NCBI GenBank assembly: GCA_048213135.1
Contig: PS015088.1
Coordinates: 64,180 to 128,179 of the forward strand
DNA from: Reclinomonas americana ATCC 50394
Lineage: Eukaryota > Jakobida > Jakobea > Jakobida
DNA: 64,000 nt
Reading direction: 5' to 3'
This document shows, one piece after another, positions 1 through 11,908 of this stretch. A program made the position numbers and the translations under genes. Under the pieces are notes generated by a model. That model saw nothing but the letters and a program-made list of their open reading frames with translations, had not been told where the DNA came from and did not search any database. Position 1 is the first letter of the stretch; each line of letters begins with the position of its first letter.

Positions 1-894
1 AGCGTGGGAAGGGGAAGGGGGGTGTGAGGGAGAAGGGAGGAGAGGGAAGGGAGGGAGGGAGGGAGAGGGGGAGGAGCTGTCTCTCTGTGTGCGTTGAAGC
101 GATTGCAGTTGTCTTCAGGCTGTTTGGCAGGTTCTTCTTCTTCTTGTTGTTCTTCTTGTTCTTTCTTGTTCTTTCTTGCTCTTGTTGTTCCTGTTCTTGT
201 TTTTCTTCTTCTTCCTATCCTCCTTCTTCTTCCCCTCCTTCTTCCCCTCCCTCTTCCTCTCCCTCTTCTTCTTCTTCTTCATCCTTCTTGGTCCTGTTCT
301 TGTTCTTGTTCTTCTTCTGTTCTTGTTTTTCGTCTTCCTCTGTCTTCTTGTTGTTCTTGACCTGCTCTTCTTGTTCTTGTTCTTGTTCTTTTCTTCTTCT
401 TGCTGTTCTTCATCTTGTTTTTCTTCGTCTCTGTCGTTCCCCCTCTTCCCCCTGTTCTTCTTCGTCTTTCTTCTTCTCCTCCTCCTGGCCTTCATTTTTC
501 TGTCCATGATCGTCTTGTTCTTCTTCTTTTACCTCTGGCCTTGTTGTTCTTGTCCTTGTTCTTCTTGTTGTTGTTGTTGATGTTCTTCTTCTTCCCTCAC
601 CTCCTGCATCCTCTTTTCCATGATCTTAATCTTCTTCCCCTCTTTTTCTTTTTCTCCTCCTTCTCCCGCTTTTCCCGTCTGTTTTCTTCTGGTTGTTGCT
701 GTTTTTGTTGTTCTTGTTCTTGTTCTTGTTCTTCTTGTTCTTCTTCTCCTTCTTCTTCTTGTTCTTCTCCTTCTTCTTCTTTTCTTCTTCTTGTTCTTCT
801 TCTTCTCTTCTTTCTTCTTCTTCTTCTCTCTCTCTCTCTCCTCCTCCTCCTCCTCCTCCTCCTCCTCCTCCTCCTCCTCCTCCTCCTCCTCCTC

Positions 895-952
<58 letters not shown>

Positions 953-1094
953 TCTCTCTCGCCAGCACTCTCATCCTCTCAGTGCCAGTGGAGTCTCTCG
1001 AAGGTTTCATTCCTTCGTTCTCGTCATCCGCTTCTGTTACCCCCTTTCCTCTCCTCACTCAACTCCCTCACCCCCTCCCTTCCCCTCTTTCCAG
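1..1094. repeat. Polypyrimidine low-complexity region upstream of BtpA exon
   Basis: Almost the whole stretch is CT/CTT-rich, with a (TCC)n run around 838-899 followed by (TC)n to about 960. The long Leu/Ser/Phe reading frames here, and the Arg/Lys/Glu frames opposite, are only translations of the repeat. A slightly more complex segment at 961-1060 matches nothing I recognise. The last bases end in a pyrimidine tract plus CAG at 1092-1094, which I read as the 3' splice site of the intron preceding the BtpA exon. Confidence 0.8.
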
Positions 1095-1722
1095 GTCCTC
1101 GCCGGCGCCAACAAAGAAGCCATTGCCGTCGCGCACGCCGCCGGTGCCGACTTTGTGCGCGTCGAGGGCTTTGTGTTCTCGCACGTGGCCGACGAGGGTC
1201 TCTTTGCGGTCGCCGACGCTGGTCGCCTCTTGCGCTACCGCCGACACATTGGCGCGGAGAATGTGCGAATCTTTGCCGACATTAAGAAGAAGCACTCGTC
1301 GCACGCCATCACCGCCGGTCTGCCATCTCCTCTTTCTGTTTCTCGTAACAGGTCGCCTCACTGTCTCACCCGCAGACGTGGACATCGGCGAAATGGCCAA
1401 GGCCGCCGACTTTTTCCTCGCCGACGGCGTCATTGTCACGGGCCTGGCCACGGGCATGGCCGCCGACGAAAAGGCGATTGCGCGCACGGCCACGGCCGCC
1501 GCCTCATCACCCTCGCACATGACGGTGCTGGTGGGCTCCGGTGCGACTCCGGAGAACCTGGCGCAGTACTTTGCCGCCGGTGCCGATGCGGTCATTGTCG
1601 GCTCGTACATCAAGAGCGGCGGTTCGTGGGAGGGTGAGATCGACAAGGCGCGCTGCGAGGCCATTCTGGCCGCACGCGAGGCGTATGTGAAGAAGGGGTC
1701 GCAGATGAGGGCGAAATTGTGA
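1095..1722 (+). CDS. BtpA/SgcQ-family TIM-barrel protein, 3' part (two exons)
   Basis: Two exons, 1095-1317 and 1376-1722, are separated by a 58-nt GT-AG intron (1318-1375). The intron falls after ITA-G and restores the family stretch ITADVDIGEMAKAADFF. Other hallmarks are VLAGANKEA at the start, AGADFVRVEGFVF, FADIKKKHSSHAI, DGVIVTGLATG and VLVGSGATPENL, ending at TGA 1720-1722. The family was named from cyanobacterial BtpA (photosystem I stability) but is widespread in bacteria, archaea and non-photosynthetic eukaryotes; its reaction is not established, so no photosynthetic role should be inferred. The first 80-100 residues are missing. They must lie in exons beyond the low-complexity region or outside the window, so the gene is 5' partial here. 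The open frame from 400 is a repeat translation fused to exon 2 and is not the true start. Confidence 0.88.
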
Positions 1723-2179
1723 GTGAATAGGGGGGCAAGGATGTGGCAAAAGGATCGGAGGTAAAATGATGAACAAGGGGGTCAGAGAAGCAGCACTGAC
1801 ATACACAGAGGAGTGCAATCAGGATCGGGACCGTCATTGCATGACGCTCAGTGACTGCCTGGAAGAATGGAACTGGGCTTGTGGTGATTGAGCGGTCGAC
1901 TGACAACGGCATCGGGTCACTGTTCTTCGACAATCAACGAAGTTTATTTTGATTTGATTTTTTGATCTGGCAGCCTCAATGTTGGCACCACGTGCCTCAC
2001 TCTCTCTCCTCGCACACACAGACACACTTTCTTCCACAGCCCGCCCTCTCTCTTTCCCTTCTCTTTCTCTCTTTCTTTCCATTTCTTCCCCACTCTCCAC
2101 CTCCCCCCTCTCCATGAAATTCCGTTTCATACCTACATTGATTTTTCGCACCCCAACAGCCTAACCGCGGCGCACCCAC
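1723..2179. other. Convergent intergenic region between BtpA and golgin
   Basis: About 460 bp between the stop of the plus-strand BtpA gene and the stop of the minus-strand golgin. It holds presumed 3' UTRs and short CT-rich stretches. A minus-strand AATAAA lies at 1943-1948. I see no additional gene. Confidence 0.6.
1943..1948 (-). promoter_or_regulatory. Candidate polyadenylation signal for the golgin
   Basis: TTTATT on the plus strand reads AATAAA on the minus strand, about 235 nt downstream of the golgin stop codon. The position is reasonable for a 3' UTR end, but only the hexamer supports it. Confidence 0.4.
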
Positions 2180-3725
2180 TTAAGAGTGTGCTGCGGCCCC
2201 TTCCTCTCCCTCACCACCCTCCGCTAATGATGCGGGTACTACCATTTCCTCATCGATTCCACTCTCTGCACCCTCCATCTCCTGCCGTGCCGGTGCGGCG
2301 GGTGGAGCTGGTGGTGGCGGTGGTGGCTCAGCGGGCGAATCCTCCGTCGACGATGGACTCCTCGATGGGTTCGTGGGAGTCGTCACCGACGAGACCACCG
2401 TCGGCGATTTGCCGCCCGTGGCCGCCTGCTGGTGGTGCACGCGCTCCATGATGGCTGCCAGTCGCTGTGCCTCCTCCGTGTCCTCACCATCGCCCGGTAT
2501 ATCACGCAGGTGCACCAGCGAGCCCCAGCGCGGTGGCGCCATTTGCGTTCGCTCACTGTGAGCAGGCGGGTGTTAATTGACTTGCATTTGGAGGGAAGGG
2601 AAGCAAGCGTATGCAACTTGGAGTTTTTGCGAGGCGGTATGATGGGTGCCACAGGTAGAGGGTTGGGTGAGATGAGCTGCGGATTGGGAGACGGAGAGTG
2701 AGAACAGTGGAGTCGTATGGGAGGTAAAGCAGGTCAGAAAGTTACCTTCTCCCACAGCGGCGCATTGTACACCCGGAAACTCTCCGACACGCGCTGCTGC
2801 TCCTCCGGAGTGAACTGGAGGAGGGAGCTGATGACAGGCAGCATGGACTGCAACGGAGAGAGGTGTCAGATATCAAAGGGAAGAAAAGTACGAGAGACCG
2901 AAAAACAAGGCAAGAAAGAAACGAGCACTCTCAGACAGCTGCAGTTAGTCTCATTCAGCAAGAGCTGAATAACTTGCTGTTCTCCACATGCTCCGACTCT
3001 CTGTCTTCTCCGACACGCACTTTGCTGGGTCTCAGTCACCCCTCCTGTCCGTGCGCCTCCTCACACACATCCGATTTCTCTTCACGCTATCCTGTCCTCC
3101 CCTTCCTAAATTCTCATCTCAGTTCCTCTCTACACTCTCTGTGCGTCAGAATGTCGCTCAGGATTACGCTGGTCCTTTCGCTGCACTCTTGACTTCTCAC
3201 TCCTTTTTGTCTCTTCCCATTCTGCAACCTATTCTCAAAACCACATCCATTCACTTCCCTCTGCCTGTCAGACTGCCACTCTCAGTTGTACGTTGTCTCA
3301 ATCTCACTCCCTCTGACGCGCCAAGACTCTCTGCATATCCCAATTCTCATTTCAGTTCTTCTCTCTGCTCTCAGTGCGTCAGAATGTCGCTCAGGATCAC
3401 GCTGGCCCTTTCGATGCACTCTTGACTTCTCACTCCTTTTTGTCTCTTCCCATTCTGCAACCTATTCTCAAAACCACATCCCATCATTTCCCTCTGCCAG
3501 TCAGACTGCCGCTCCCAGTTGTACGATGTCTCATTCCCCCTCCCTCCGACGCACCAAGAGTCTCTGCATATCCCAATACTCATCGCAGTATCTCTGTTTC
3601 TCTCTCTGTTATGAACGCGCTTTCGGTCTCGCGGCATCCTCCTCATTCCCTTTTCTCTTCCTACTCATTCACTTTTTTCTTTCCCCATTCAAATCGGCAT
3701 TCCTCCCCGCTTTCTCTCTCTCCCT

Positions 3726-3785
<60 letters not shown>

Positions 3786-4018
3786 GTCGTCGTCTCGTCG
3801 TCGTACGTACGTACGTACGTACGTCGTACGTCGTACGTACGTACGACGGTACGACGGTACGTAACGGTANNNNNNNNNNNNNNNNNNNNNNNNNNNNNTC
3901 GTTCGTCGTCGCGCGCTCTCCTCCTCTCCTTTCCTTTCCTTCCTTACCTCTACTCTACTTTTCTTTTCCCTTCCTCTAACTACGCGCCTCTCCTCCTCTC
4001 TCTCTCCTCCCTCCCTCC

Positions 4019-4055
<37 letters not shown>

Positions 4056-7000
4056 GTTCCCCTCGTTTCTGGTAAGGTCTACCAGCGCAGCACTCCCTTT
4101 CTGCCGCCGTAGTAATCCTCTTCCCTCCGTATCCAAAATACCATCCCTTCATCGTCTTTCCCACCCTCCCTTCCTTTCCTCCCTTCCCTCTTTCCCCCTC
4201 TTCCCACCTTTCCCAAACAAAATCACACGCCTCTCCCTTTTTCTTTGAACCTTCCCTCTCTCCCTTCCCTCCCTTCCCCTCCCCTCTCTCCCTTTCCTCC
4301 CTTTCCCTTTCCTTTCCCCCCTCACTCACCGCCTGAATATCCGAGTCATTCGCCTCAAAGAACTTGATCATCACATTCTTCAGATACTCCATGTCCACAA
4401 TGTCGCGGTTGATCATCTTCTCCAGCTTGCGAATCTCTGTCTTCAAGAACTTCTCCTGCTCCATGCGCAGCTGATGCATGTGCTCGCTGTCCAGCAGCGC
4501 CCTCCGCAGAATTCTGCAGACACATGGAAGTGAGATGCACGCGCAACAAGCTAGTGATCGTTTTGGCGAGTACGCAACTCGGCCTCCTCCAACGCCTGGC
4601 GCAGCGACTCGTCGCGCTGCGATTGCAGCTGCGCAAAGTACTCCACCTGTTGATCGATGTTACCGTCACCCGCTGCATCGTTGGAACACGGTGAGTGACA
4701 CAAAACAACCACGTGATGGACCAGGCAAAAACGAAACCTGGAGGCGGTCGCGTTCTCGTCGGCGTCGACAACTCGTGCATCCGGCTGACATAGCTCCGAT
4801 CGTGTCCATCAAGCAGACCGCCATCTATTGTCTGTACACCAATGTGCTTGACCTCCACAGTCGGACGCGAGGCACCAGGAGAGCCAAGCGCGGCGGCAGT
4901 CGACAAGCGACGACCTGGAGAGCGGATGAGGGTGGAGGCAGAGAAAATGAAGCAAGATAATTCACACTCACCATCCTCGCTCACTCCACCAGCGCTGCTT
5001 CCTGTAGCCGCGCCACTCCTGCTCGCGCCCTGTTTTAAGTCGTGTGAGTCATGGAGTGCGATCAACTCCACACCTCTCCTCTTTCTCAGCTCACCGCTCG
5101 AGGTTTCTCTCCCTCGCCAGCCGTCGTGCGCGCAGGAATCACACCTGTGGCAATGGAATAAGGATTCTGATGGAGACAGACAAGTGTCTCCTTTGCCAGC
5201 GACTTACCCAATGTCAATCTCTGCATTTCCTCCTCCTCCGTCGGCTTGGCCGGCGGCTCCTCCTCTGGCGACTCCTCGTCGGAGATCACGCCGCCAAGTG
5301 CACGCAATCGCTCGCCATACTTTCGGCGAACACGCGCCACCTCGCGATCTTTGTCGGTCGACGACTTGCGATTGCGTTCGCGCAGCGTGCGAATCTCGGA
5401 GCGGAACTCTTCGCAGCGCAACGCTTGTTGCTGCTGCAGGTCAGTGACCTCTGCGCGAAAAAAAGGAGAAATGAGAAGAAAGCGGACACGTCGTATGAGA
5501 GAGATTTGGAGTGACGAACCCTTCAAATGCACGGCGTGCGCTTCAGTGGCGCGCGTCTCTGCCTCCTCCTTCTGCGCCGCCATGGCACGATCCATGTCGC
5601 GCATTTGTGCTTCCAACTTCTCAGCCTGTCGAAAGATTGATGAGGTTCGACAAGGAATGGGGAAAAGCGATGTGTTCACGACGCACCCGAATGTTCGCCA
5701 GGTCGCGCTCCTGCTCCAACTGACGCTGCTTGGAGAAGTGATCCTCGGTGTGATGTTGCATCTCCTTGGTCAGTGCCTCGTAGTCGTTCAACTGTGCAGA
5801 GGTGAGTGAGACGAGAGATCGCCTACAAAGGGAGGCAACCATTACGTGGCTGCACAAACCGATGCATTGAGCTTGAAGATCTTCTCCTGCGCCAACTGCT
5901 CGGCACGTGTGGCATCATCCAGCTGCTTGGCCAGCGCCGCACAGTCTTCGGTCTTCTGCTTGAGAGCTGCCACTGCGCGGGTCTTGTACCGCTGTCCCTC
6001 CTCGGCAACTTGCGCCGCTCGCGCCTCGGCCTCGTCGATGCGTTTGCGCTGCGAGCGAGAGAGAGAGAAACGAATGAGTGTCCCGCAGGCGCAAGTACGA
6101 GTCCCGTTTCACAACTCAGCTCTCAACCACTCCTCTCTCTCTCTTCTCGCTCACTCTCTCATTTCTCTTATACTCTTTCTCTGTCCAGCACACACACGTT
6201 GCGTTCTCTCTTTTCAATCGGTATCATCCAACTCTTTCTGCCTGCATTCTGCGAAATCTCTCTTTTGCAGAACAAGTATTACGAGAACGGGATCAAGCGC
6301 TCGCTACAAAGATCAATGAGATCATACAGAAGATGGATAGTGAGTACGAGTGGGTCACACTAATAGAGAACAACAGGGAGAGTGCGCACGAGCGAACAAG
6401 AGCAAGTGAGCGCAACAACGCGTATTGGTGCAAGAGCACGATCATGTGTTGCTCTGCCTCCATTTCTCTGTACATCACAGCTTCCTTCTTTCTCTCTCTC
6501 TCTCTCTCTCACTCACTGCCACAGTCCACCTTTCTACATCACAGCTTCCTTCTTATTCTCAGCCCATCCCTATCAGTCTCATTCTTACTTTGCATGAGTT
6601 TCCTCGCCCTCTCATTTCCTTCTCTCTCTCTTTCTCGCCAGAAATCTGTTAATCCTTCTCAGCCCCTTCCCTTCCTCCAACCCCATTCCCTTCTCCCATC
6701 CCCCCATCCCCCATCCCATTCCCCCTATCTCACCATGCGAGCCTCCATGATAATCATGTCCTGCTCGGAGCGCAGGCGCGACACGCCCTGCAGCAAGCTC
6801 TGCATCTGCGCAGGCGTATCCGCGACACCACGGTAATAGTCCTCCGCCAGCACCCAGGCCTCTGGCTGCTGTACTTCGGCGTCAGGCGTCACCAGAATCC
6901 ACGTGCGCTGCTTGAACTCGAAGCAATTCGTCACGTTCCAGCCAGCCTTGCGCGCACTCGGTCGCTCCAGCTGCGACAGGATGAACAAAAGGTAAGTGCG

Positions 7001-7514
7001 GAGGAAGGAGGATTGAGAGAGACTTGTTGCAGTGTGCATGCATCACCTCGCGCTGTCGGAGTGCGGTGAGTTCCTCGGTCAGCTGCGCATGCTCAGTTTC
7101 AAGGCGAGCAATCTCCGTCGCTTGGTCTGCACAAGGAACAGAGCAATAAGCAGCGTGCAAGATGTGAAAACTGATGTTGCACATTAACCAGAGGTGATCT
7201 CCTCCACTTTCTGCTTCCACTGCTGCATGCGCTGCTCGTTGGAGGCAACCTTGCCCCGCAAGTCCGCCAGTTCCACATCTGCAGTGAAGGGAATGAGCAG
7301 TCAGAAACACAAGCACTCTCTCACTTTCTCTCTCACACACACAAGAACACACAAAGTCTCTCTCACAGACACGCACACGAAAGCACACACACCAGAACAC
7401 ACATAATAACACGCAAAAGCCGCCTAACACGCATGATTCAACAAATTCAGATCAAAATCTAGAAGCCCACCGCAAGGTGATGATGATCGAGAGAGCCATG
7501 CACATAGATCCCAC

Positions 7515-7563
<49 letters not shown>

Positions 7564-7606
7564 GTACACGACGACGACGACGTACGNNNNNNNNNNNNNN
7601 NNNNNN

Positions 7607-7640
<34 letters not shown>

Positions 7641-7699
7641 CTTCTTCTTCTTACTTCTCCTCCTCCTCCTCCTCCTCTCTCTCTCTCTCTTCTCTCCTC

Positions 7700-7739
<40 letters not shown>

Positions 7740-10700
7740 TCGTCTCTCTCTCCTCCTCTCTCTCTCTCTTCCAGTCCTCTATCCCTCTCCCTCTCTCCCC
7801 TTCACCCCCCTGCCTCCCTCTCCCTCTCACTTCCCCTTCCCCCCTTCCTACCCTTGGCCTCGTTCTCCGACTTTTCAACAACAAATGCCGCCTGCAGCTG
7901 ATCAAAGTTGGAGCGAATCGACTCCATTTCTGCGGAAGAGACAGGTCATTGGCGATTGAGACCACATCGAGCTCTACAACTGCATCACCTTGGTTCAGCG
8001 AAGCAATCATCGTATCCTTTTCTGAGCCAGCTGAAGCTGCAGCAGAGATATTTGTTCAGTCTCTAATCCCACCACGATGATATTTCAAACCCGACGGAGG
8101 TGTACCTGTCGCAGCGGTCGACTTGAGTGCCTCCACGCGCTGCTCGACAACTTGCACGCGAGCAGCGAGTGCACTCAATTCGGCAGCGGGTGCCTGCAGC
8201 GGTCCACTGACGCTGCCCTCATCTTCGGCAGAGATCACGACCAGTCGCTTGGCGCACTCGCGCACCGCCTTGCTGATCTGCTCCGTCTGCGCCGCCCACG
8301 CCTGAGCAGCAACATCTGCGGCCAACAGTAATGAGCATTCGTCACTCTCGACCACAGAGAGACACCCGTCACCCAACCTTTCTCGTGTGCAAGCGCCGCC
8401 AACTCAGCGTCCTTGTGATCAATCTCCTCACGCGCTCGCGCCTGCCACGACTTGGTCTTTGCACGCAGTGTCTCCAAGGCCTGTGCGGCATCGGCGGACT
8501 CCTTTTGTGCTGCCTCCAGCTGCTGAGACACCTGAAAATCGCAGGAAAGTCAGGAATGGACACGCTACGCTCATTGCAAAATAAAATGCAGTAAACCGCA
8601 CCTCGCTCACTTGCTGTCTGGCTTCGGTGAGCTCCTGTGAGAAGTAGCGGTGAGAATCAGCCACACAAAAGGGCGGTAAAAAATAAACACACCGCCTCGA
8701 GCACGGCCCTCTCCTCGCTCGACACACGGGCCTGCTCTTCGACTTCTGCAAGTCGCGACTTGGCTGCGGACGCCTCCTCGGTCGCACCTCGGACCTCCTC
8801 CTCCAATTGCGCAAGTCGCGCTGCACTGGCACCGCCAGCTTCAGTTGCCAACCGAGCTTGCTGCTCCATTTCCGCCAGTCGCGCCTTGGCCGCCTGCGCT
8901 TCCTCGGCGGCTGACCGAGCCTGTTCCTCCAACTGCGCCAGCCGTGCCGCACTGGCGCCACCAACCTCACTGGCCAGTCGAGCCTGCTCCTCCACCTCCA
9001 CCAACCGCGCCTTGGCAGCCTGCGTTTCCTCCGCAGACAACCGGGCCTGCTCCTCCATCTCCACCAACCGCGCCTTGGCCGCCTGTGCTTCCTCACTGGC
9101 CAGTCGAGCCTGCTCCTCCAAAGCCGCCAATCGTGCCTCACTGGCCCCACCGGCCTCGGTCGCCAGTCGAGCCTGCTCCTCCATCTCCACCAACCGCGCC
9201 TTGGCCACCTGCGCTTCCTCACTGGCCAGTCGAGCCTGCTCCTCCAAAGCCGCCAATCGTGCCTCACTGGCCCCACCGGCCTCTGTCGCCAGTCGAGCCT
9301 GCTGCTCCACCTCCGCGAGCCGCATCTTTGCAGCGCGTGCCTCCTCGCCTGCGGCGTGCACCTGCGCCTCCGCCTCCGCAAGCCGCGCTTCCACCTCCGC
9401 ACGTGCCTCCACCGCCACACGAGCGTGCTCCGCCACGGCGGCCAATTGCGCCTGCGCCGCCTGCTCCATCTCGGCGAGTCGCTCATGCGCTGCACTGGCA
9501 TTCTCCTCGGCCGCCAGCACCTCCTGCTCCAGCGCCGCCACGCGGGCTTGCGCGGCCGCCGTCTCATCGTGCGCGTGCTTCAAATCGCTGCGCAGCGCGT
9601 CGTGCCGGCCCGACATCTCCGACATTTGCTCATGCAACTTGGCCAGCGGCTCGGCGGCGACAACCTGCGCCGCCGCCTCGGCCAGCTGCTGTTCCACTGA
9701 GGCGGAGAGCGCCTGCGCCTCGGCGAGCTCATTCTCCGCCTGCAGTGCTCGCGCAGTGGCGTCCGCCAGCGCCGCATTCAGCTCGTCGACTTGCACCTCA
9801 GCGGCACTCTTGGCGGCCGTCACCTGCGCAATCAGCGCGGCCTGCTCGTGGAGGCGTGCATCCGCATTCTGTCGTGCCTCGATCAATTTCTGCTCCGTCT
9901 CGCGCGCCGCCTCCAACTCGGCCGTCAGGCGAGCCACCTGTTCGGCAGTATCGTGCGCCTCCTTTGCATGGCTCTCCAGTGTCGCGCGCAGCTCCTTGAC
10001 CTCCTTGTTGGCCGCCTTCAACACCTCCACTGCCGCGACGCGTGCGGCGGCGTGTTCCTCGGCCGACGCCAGTGCCGCATCCCGCTGCTGCACCAGCTCC
10101 TGCAGCTCCTCCTTGGCCTTGGCCACGGTGTTGCTGTGCTTGCTCTGCAGCGCCTCCACCTGCGCCGACAGCTCCACCACCTGCTGCTGTGCCTGTGCCA
10201 ACTGCGCCGCCTGCTCGGCCGAGCGTGCTTCGACCGCGGCTGCGCGCGCTGCCGCCTCCCCAGCCTCCGCCTCCTCCGAGTGCATGCGCGAGGCGTAGGA
10301 ATCGCGCTCCGCCACCACGCCGGCCAGTTGCACGTCGAGATCCTTGGTGCGCGTCGCCAGCGCATCGCGCTCCCCACTCAACGCCACCACCTGTGCATTC
10401 AACTGCGCCACCACCGCACTGAGGCGCTCCTGCTCCGCCGCCATCTCGCCCTTGGCGCTGGCCAGCGCATTCTCCAGCTGCGACACGGCCTGTCCGCCCT
10501 GTCGGAGCGTCGCTTGCAGCTGCTCAATGCGTGCGTCGCGCTCCGCCACGGCGGCGTCGCTGCTGGTGGTCAGCTGCGCAAAGTCGCCGCCCAGCACCTC
10601 CAGTCGCGACTGCAGCATGGTGCGCTCGGCGGCCAGCGTGTCCCGCTCGCGATTCGCCGCTTCCAGTTGCTCGCGCAACTCGCCGTGCGCCCCCAGCAGC

Positions 10701-11860
10701 TGGCGAATCTCCTCCTCGGCCGACGATTTTTCCTGCGCCGTCTGCTCCAGCTCCTCCTGCAGCGCCGCCAACTCAGACTTGTCGCCGGCCTGCTGCTGCT
10801 GCAGCAGACGTTGCAGCTCGGCTTGCAGATCGGCCAGTTGGCGGGCGTGCGCCTCGCGGGCGGCGTTGCCCTCGGCCACCAGGCGCTCCACTTCGGAGTC
10901 GCGGTCGGCGGTGACTTGCACGAGGCGTTCGAGGCGGGAGCGGAGTTTGATGTTGGCTTGGTCGAGTTCTTGGGATTTTTCGGTGGCCTGTGGGAGGGGA
11001 GGGAGGAAGGGGAAGGGTGGGTGGGGGAAGGGGGGAAGGGGGAAGGGGGAAGGGGGTAAGGGGGAAGGGGAAGGAGGAGTGAAGGAGGAAGGGAAATGGA
11101 GATGAAAGGGAAAGGGAGAGAAAGACGAAGGGAAACTACGGATGAGAGAAGCGGATGAAGAGAGGAAAGGCTGATAACAATAAGATCCAGAAGAGTGCGA
11201 AAGCATGCTGCCGAGTAACATGGCAACAATCATTAAACTGAGCAATGAGAGAGAGGAGGGAAGAATAAGAATGACAGCGAAAATATGCGACAGGAAGTGA
11301 GGAGCGTCAAAAGATAGCACGGAGAGATGAAGAGCGAGAAATAAGATTGTGATTGGAGAGGTAACACAACTCAAGTGGTGGCGAGTCAGTGGGGTGCCTG
11401 TGTGAGCAAGCAAGAAGGGAAAGATGAGGTGGAGAAAAGGACTGCATGTTAGTAAGTTTTGCAAGAGGAGTGGGAGAGAAAACAAGTACAGAGGAAGAGC
11501 ATGAGTGAGTAACAGTGTGGGACAGGTGATTACGGGTGAGACAGAGGCGGCAAGAATGAGAGTAAGAAAACAAGAGTGGAGAACAGCAGAGGTGAAAAAA
11601 GAGAGGGTACGGAAATAAGGAGAGGAGAGGGAAACTGACCGGACAGGACAGTGATGCAAGAGGAACACGACAAGGGGTGAGCAAGACAGAAAGACAGACA
11701 GACAGACAGAGAGACAGAGGGAGAGAAAGAGAGAGAGAGCAACAATGAAGAGTGGAAGAAGTCGGCTGGAGGGAAGAATTACCAACACGAGGGAAACCTC
11801 TGTAAATTCCAGAGAGATAGTTAAAATCGCAAGTGAAAGAGAGAGAGAGAGAGTGTGTGT

Positions 11861-11908
<48 letters not shown>

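Noticed and set aside
24-1722. Long Leu/Ser/Phe-rich and Arg/Lys/Glu-rich open frames over the first 1.7 kb, including one joined to the BtpA C terminus
   Set aside because: They are translations of CT/CTT microsatellites. The BtpA homology starts only at the acceptor at 1094.
1095-1722. Photosynthetic organism inferred from the BtpA name
   Set aside because: BtpA-family proteins occur in non-photosynthetic bacteria, archaea and eukaryotes. Nothing else in the window points to a plastid.
8637-10298. 553-codon plus-strand open frame rich in Ala/Ser/Cys, and other frames such as 8845-9999 and 9791-11059
   Set aside because: They are antisense shadows of the GC-rich golgin coiled-coil exon on the minus strand, with no homology of their own.
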